Shown one piece after another: positions 59,190-64,000 of a DNA stretch of 64,000 bases. Numbering within the stretch: the first letter of the stretch is position 1; the number at the start of each line of letters is the position of its first letter. The notes under the pieces are model-generated. The model had not been told where the DNA came from. It made no database searches and saw only the letters and a list, made by a program, of their open reading frames with translations. The position numbers and the translations under genes are program-made. Source of the DNA: Blasia pusilla (Eukaryota; Marchantiophyta; Marchantiopsida; Blasiales). The stretch is taken from positions 7,626,001 through 7,690,000 of the forward strand of contig CM114275.1 in assembly GCA_050084515.1 (NCBI GenBank). Direction: 5' to 3'.

Positions 59190-60020
59190 AAATGGTAAAT
59201 AAATCAAGCCTGTGGGTCCCAAAGGGTCAAAAGGCTAAAGAACACATCATAAGTAATAAACCGAAAGAGGAAAAGACCTCATAAGTCTTATCATAGCCAA
59301 TGCCTAAAGCATTGGAGCAATGAATAATGACATCCCTAATATAACAATTTGAATTATAAGGGACTAGTTGTAATAAAGAGTAGAAATTCCCCACATCTAT
59401 TTTATGAGCTAGTCTAATCTCTTCATACCTACGACATGTAACAAACATATGCTCTTCATCCTTAATACCTCCTACGTCATACAACCTATAAATTCATTCA
59501 CTTCTATCAATATTGAGCCATTGTCCTTCCTCGATTCCTAGTCTATGAGACCCAGTCTTATGTCATGCGATAATATGACGTAAGAAAGTGGAGATCCCCA
59601 CAAGTAGGTATCCTTGTTCACAATATACAAGCATAGGATTAACATGAAATTGATAAATCTCCATTTTTGTGCGCGGATTGCTCCAAAGAGTGTAGAGAAA
59701 TTTCTTCTGTAGATGCTCATGGAGTGCAATCGATTTCAAGTCCCAATCCAATTAAGCTATGTTCCACTTTTTAGATCAAGTTACCATATCTGTAATCCAC
59801 CCTATGGAGCGAGTGGCTCGTAATGCTTGATGAGGGAGGCAAGAAACATCAAGAGATTTCACCTTGTGATATAAGTGATGGTCAAGTAGAGAGCTTCCGC
59901 CTCAAGAGGAAGACAACATGTTTCTCTAAGAAGAGTAGCATAAGGAGTTTGGTTTCTCACACCCAATTCTTCTTGGTTAACAACGTAGATTGCGTTAGAT
60001 GTATCCATATCCTTTAACAA
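59190..60020 (-). pseudogene. LINE (non-LTR) 3' part, copy B, nested in the Helitron
   Basis: In the minus strand, frames contain EELGVRNQTPYATLLRE and ATRSIGWITDMVT (about 59990-59780), then LGIEEGQWLNIDRSE and YDVGGIKDEEHMFVTCRRYE (59550-59420). The last matches the C-terminal reverse-transcriptase thumb and zinc-knuckle region of plant LINEs (family: CP.C....EDE.HF...C..Y...R, first cysteines worn). The low-coordinate end is an ATTTACC-type tail (AATGGTAAATGGTAAATAAA on the plus strand), the normal 3' end of such elements. It lies between Helitron Rep and helicase parts, so it is a younger insertion. Confidence 0.7.
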
Positions 60021-62087
60021 CTTAAATGACACAATATCAGACCCCTTACATACATATTTTTATAAGTACTTCACGATAGAAACACTACTTGTGATCTCCA
60101 AATGAATGTGATAATCAAAGCAATTGCACAACATAGGATTATAGGGCAAGACCCAACGATTATCGAATGAATGTTCCCGCTTAATTAACTATCGCCCTCC
60201 TATTTTCCAATCTACAAAAAACCAATGGCAAAGCATGATTATATTGGCTTCATATGCCTTATAATAAATTAATAAAGGTAAGTCGAGATGAAAAAGATAC
60301 CTACCTCCGATAGATCGAGTGAACATCTTCTGTCTCTGTAGTACTCGCCGAAATTTTTTGAGGATAATCTTTGTACAATTTTTTGTTTCCTTATCCATAC
60401 ATATTGCATGTGGATTTAATGCTCCACATGCCCCGTGAAGCATGCAATTAGCAATAGTAGAATAGAACCTTGGATGGGTAGATTGATAAGGGATTTCTCC
60501 TAAAATAATATTATCATAATCATAAGTTGTACGTAGTTTATCCTCACAACCTAAAATAATAAGAACGCGCACATGCAAAAGACCTCTTTTTTGGAATTCC
60601 ATCACATGGATGCATCCTACAACTTGACCCGATATTTTCTTGTCAATGATAAGTCGTAAGAACTCATTCTTTTTCTTCAAAAAAATCCGCACAACCAAAT
60701 GGATGCAATGGCAATTATAAGATATTTGAGGAAGTTGAATACTTTTTTACCATGACATTTAATCCTAAGTAGGAGAAGATTACAACAGCCTTATTATTTG
60801 GTCAATGAGCTATTGATAGAATTCAAGTGATGCATATGATGTGGCCCTCTAGTAAAAGAAGAAGGTAATAAAGTGTGTCTCCAAAACCTTCGACTATTCG
60901 GCCACATCATGACAATGCATGGCATCCTTTACACCTTGATATAATTCAACCCTTAAATCCTCATGTTTCAAGCGAATCCATCGTAATTTTTGCATCTCTA
61001 CAGTGGCATAAAGATCATCCATATATTCTTGAGTAAGTCAACCAAACCGCAATAAGCGATTGTCATCCTTACCTGCAATCCGGATTTGAATCGAAAATAT
61101 GCAAATTGCAAGGTCGTAACACTCGTTGTCCTTCTTCCCTCAATAGTATCACCATTAGCTCTTTCTTCATCCATGATATCATCTAAAGGTTCAATGTATA
61201 CCTCTTCACCATGAATAACATGGTCCAGTTGTTGGGATCTTCAGTAGCCTCAAAGTCTCCTAAATGGTATTCCGGGATGCCAACCTGATTCAATTCACCA
61301 TGCCATAGATAAGTAAATAATAGAACAAAATATAATAGAATATATGCATCATTGAGGTTGGATATATGCCTCATTCCTCCTCCATACAATTGTACAATTA
61401 TATCACGATGGTCAACGTGTTCACTTCCACCACCTTGAAAAATAATAGCAACCTTAGAAGAAACGGGTAAGCTATAACGCTTTGCATCGAGACCTCTCTT
61501 ACTCTAGTTCTTACTTATCTTGAGGATGATCCGCATATTAAGATCGGTTGTTTCATATGCCATATGATGAAAGATCTTCACATATCGATTGCATTGATGT
61601 AGCTTGTCTAGTAACCCTTTCAAGATGTCTATATTACGATCGGAAGATCTAGACAAAACTCTTCCACAATTATCCAATTCATTCGTAACATCATGAGTGT
61701 AGAGTTGAGCAAATTGGGGATGCCCCCCTGTATTAGGATGTAAGGATGGAATAGAATGATAGATTCCATCTTGGACCCTTGAATGTCTAGTACCACAAAT
61801 TTGTTCATTTACATGCACTCCAATAGATGCAAGTTGTAGGACCCCAAATAAAGGAGATGATTTCAAGAGGGTTAATTGTATTCTCCCATGGCCATGACAT
61901 GTGTCATATGGTGAGTAATTAAAATTTATACCTTAGACCTTTTGCATTTCCAATGCAAGGCACGACATGATGTGCATATCTTTGTCATCAAACCCAATGT
62001 ATGACAATCGCTAGTACGATTCAAACTCCTCAATAATCGATCGCAACTTCCTAATATCACTTTCTTGCAAATTTGGTCTCCTTAAAA

Positions 62088-62133
62088 TATTGAGTAAATG
62101 ATAAATGGTAAATAAATCAAGTTTGTGGGACCG
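62088..62133 (-). mobile_element. LINE 3'-end stub, copy C
   Basis: GAGTAAATGATAAATGGTAA then ATAAATCAAG and TTTGTGGGACC matches the very 3' end of the LINE copies at 37560 and 59190 (tail with ATTTACC repeats, then the CTTGATTTATT word on the minus strand). Only about 30-45 bp are present: a 5'-truncated LINE insertion. Confidence 0.5.
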
Positions 62134-63289
62134 TGGGTAATGTATTTCCTCTTACAACCCTGTCAACAGTAGACAATAGACGAATTGTAGAAGCATTTGG
62201 TATAGAGGCACTTTGCGGAAGTAACACAACTCTATTAACGATACAAGACACGAGACTTACTCTTGACCTTAATTACTTCATCCCCAACAAGGGGAAGAAT
62301 CCAAGAATTTTTGACGATTTCATGTTTACCCTTAATAGGAAGAGTGGTAGGTAACTCAACTCTACATGAGTAGTTGGCCCGATTGTGGATGCATTCTCAA
62401 TAGCTTCATGGAGTGCACAATTAGGTATCTCATGTCTTGGTGACATATAAATGTCCACTCTAGATTAAAAAGGAACTTCTTGATTTTCTCCCATCATTAA
62501 TTACTCCCTCCTCATTGGAAGACCTGAGAAAAATATCAACATACTAAAAAGAATAGGTCAACCTACAAATCAAATATGAACAATGAATGGGTTTGAGTGA
62601 GGATAAAATTATAGAGACTAGTATAACCCTTGTGCTATGCACGAATCAAAATCACCCTAGAAAAAGACTCAACTCCGTTAACTCAACTATGTTAATTTAA
62701 CTCGGCTCTTACACTTGTCATCATAGGAGAATACCAAAACGTATACATGTCATAACGGGGAGGAGGGGGTCCAAACCCCGTCCTCTTTTAATTATATAGA
62801 TATCTTATGAATTGACTACCAATAGTCAAAAGCTCCATATTTTGAATAGTTGGAATGAAGTGGAGACATTTTGGGGGGGGAGTTCATCTTCAATGTTTGT
62901 TTGTTGTGCTAAAAGTTTCTAACCACGGGTACGCCTTTTTTGTTGTGTGTTCGCACGCATCAATTTTTGAAAGTCATGCAAATCTATAGGATTTGATGGA
63001 GCAGGAAGTATGTACAACAATTCAAGGGCAATGTATGATTAAAGTATATACATACAAAAAATTTGCACCGAAGGCATCATCTTGGAAATGGAAATAAGGC
63101 GTAAAACAAATGTGTTTACATCGGAGACTTGTTCTTATGTATTTCAATTTGTTTTCTTGAAATCTTTTGCGAAATTGGTATATTTGTGGTAACACTGAGC
63201 GGATTTCTCTCCACCTTTGGTAGTAACCCGTTAACACTCACCATCTGTATAACACACCGCGAAACTTTCCATTAAATTTTTCAAATTTT
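62134..63289. other. No recognised gene
   Basis: A plus frame at 62133-62354 (IEALCGSNTTLLTIQDTRLT) has no family I know. The rest is AT-rich, with a G8 run at about 62873-62880. Confidence 0.4.
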
Positions 63290-63640
63290 TTAAAAGAAAG
63301 TTAAAAAACTAAAAATAGAAGAATGTAAATTAGAAGGAAAAAAATTAGGGGAAAAGGGAGAAAATAGAAGGGAAAGAAGAGCAAGAGTAGAGGGAATTTT
63401 TTTAATATTTTTCTCTATAAAAAAATGAAGAAAAGGAGAGGGGAAAATGGGAAATTAGAAGTAGAGGAGAAAATTTTAAATGGTTTAGAAAATTGAAAAA
63501 AAATCCTTTTTTTAAGAAGTTTATAAAAAAGATAATAAGGTAAATTAAATGGGAAGGGAAAAACTTGAATGGGAAGAAAAAAGAAAAAGGAGGAAAAAAC
63601 GAAGAAAAAAAGGGATAATATATATATGTATTTTTTAAGG
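63290..63640. repeat. Purine-rich low-complexity tract
   Basis: About 350 bp on the plus strand are mostly A and G (AGAAGGAAAAAAATTAGGGG, GGAGAAAATAGAAGGGAAAG). No frame or motif is meaningful in it. Confidence 0.7.
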
Positions 63641-64000
63641 GTAGGGTTGGTAGCCTAAACCTATCTCTAACCTAATACTCTCCCTGATCTTTGATGGTGC
63701 AGATTCCGAATGAGGGTTAGATCCAATGGCCAAACGTTACTAGTTATTAGATCCAAATCGAACGACACAAGTGCGCCTAGACATCTCTACTGCCTTGCTA
63801 CTACCCTCGGCGATGGAGGCGCCTAGCACGGTCTCTGTAGCCCTTCCCCCCTAACCCCTTCCACTCACCCCGACTACTCATTTTCTTGAGGGCTCACTTG
63901 GAGTTGCTGTTGAACCTCGAGGAGCACTTGAAACCGGGAGTTGTTAGAGACGGGAGGTGATGCAAGAGTTGGTGAATCACGAGGCGCTCTCTAACTAGGA
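63641..64000. other. No recognised gene at the window end
   Basis: GC rises after 63640 (GGTAGGGTTGGTAGCC; CGGGAGTTGTTAGAGACGGG). It may be the upstream or leader side of a gene beyond the window. No start codon with a convincing frame is visible. Confidence 0.35.

Larger units (their letters stand above)
57436..61866 (-). pseudogene. Helitron (Rep/helicase) remnant with nested insertions
   Basis: The minus strand keeps Helitron domain order in broken frames: 61866-61504 N-terminal part (YHSIPSLHPNTGGHPQFAQL, YTHD); 61389-61183 (AYILLYFVLLF); about 60890-60840 (LLPSSFTRGPHHM); Rep core 60698-60189 (QVVGCIHVMEFQKRGLLHVR, CMLHGACGALNPHAICM); about 60174-60050 (FDNRWVLPYNP, VKYLYKYVCKG). The helicase follows at 58386-58120 (SRMGKTFLYYLLFASLRSAR, DGGRTTNLHFKIPI), about 57880-57800 (MIFGGDFFQVFPIVH) and 57738-57436 (MKLIADMRVRRLE). 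The HUH site (family HAH) reads HVR here and the GPGGTGKT Walker A is worn to RPSRMGKT, so both activities are lost. Rep-helicase Helitrons transpose by rolling circle. Between the Rep core and the helicase lie a LINE (59190-60020) and a TIR element (58855-59039). No CTRR end was identified. Confidence 0.8.

Noticed and set aside
1-64000. tRNA and rRNA genes
   Set aside because: I looked for clover-leaf patterns and conserved rRNA words by eye and found none; a covariance search would be needed to exclude tRNA.

Overview
The window reads as nuclear DNA of a land plant. Evidence: GT-AG introns with consistent phases, degenerate TTTAGGG (plant telomere type) repeats, and decayed copies of typical plant mobile elements (PIF/Harbinger, Ty1/copia, Helitron, LINE, small TIR elements, and a DUF7869-type protein gene). 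Host-gene remnants match plant families: an MMD1/MS1-like PHD protein, a plant NT-C2-family C-terminal domain and an SDR oxidoreductase. The species cannot be named from the sequence. Most of the window is AT-rich, repeat-filled and pseudogenic. No rRNA or CRISPR was seen and no tRNA was noticed by eye.

Layout. 1-5.2 kb: AT-rich DNA with several near-perfect hairpins and a 0.6 kb field of degenerate telomere-like repeats (4.14-4.76 kb). 5.2-9.3 kb: a broken minus-strand gene of the DUF7869 protein type, split by a GC-rich TIR element (about 6.12-6.68 kb). 9.5-17.2 kb: large tandem arrays built around 14-bp palindromes (GGATCTTAAGATCC, GGAACTACAGTTCC), with two small TIR elements between them. 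18.4-25.9 kb: several decayed plus-strand coding regions, including the longest uninterrupted reading frame (262 codons, unrecognised) and a pseudogene of the plant NT-C2 protein family. 26.4-27.3 kb: a third palindromic array with a period near 205 bp. 28-31.4 kb: copia gag remains, another TIR element and a striking 35-bp-arm hairpin. 32.5-33.6 kb: two exons of an SDR oxidoreductase fragment. 35.7-37.0 kb: a PIF/Harbinger transposase with its DDE residues but three stop codons. 37.6-37.8 kb: a LINE 3' fragment.

43.0-47.1 kb holds the best gene: a plus-strand gene of at least seven exons whose six introns are all GT-AG and join in frame to a natural stop. By recollection it belongs to a conserved, probably plastid-targeted plant protein family, but I cannot name it. 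49.3-50.95 kb is a decayed copia pol; 51.9-52.4 kb is an MMD1/MS1-like PHD gene fragment; 53.3-55.1 kb has a 185-bp duplication followed by unrecognised exon-like frames. 57.4-61.9 kb is a decayed minus-strand Helitron with a LINE and a GC-rich TIR element nested inside it. The end is AT-rich and purine-rich.

The most unusual features are the three separate tandem arrays with unrelated monomers that share the same 14-bp palindromes, and the TIR element family whose members carry either AAGTCC/GGACTT palindromic ends or long GCGGGC subterminal repeats.
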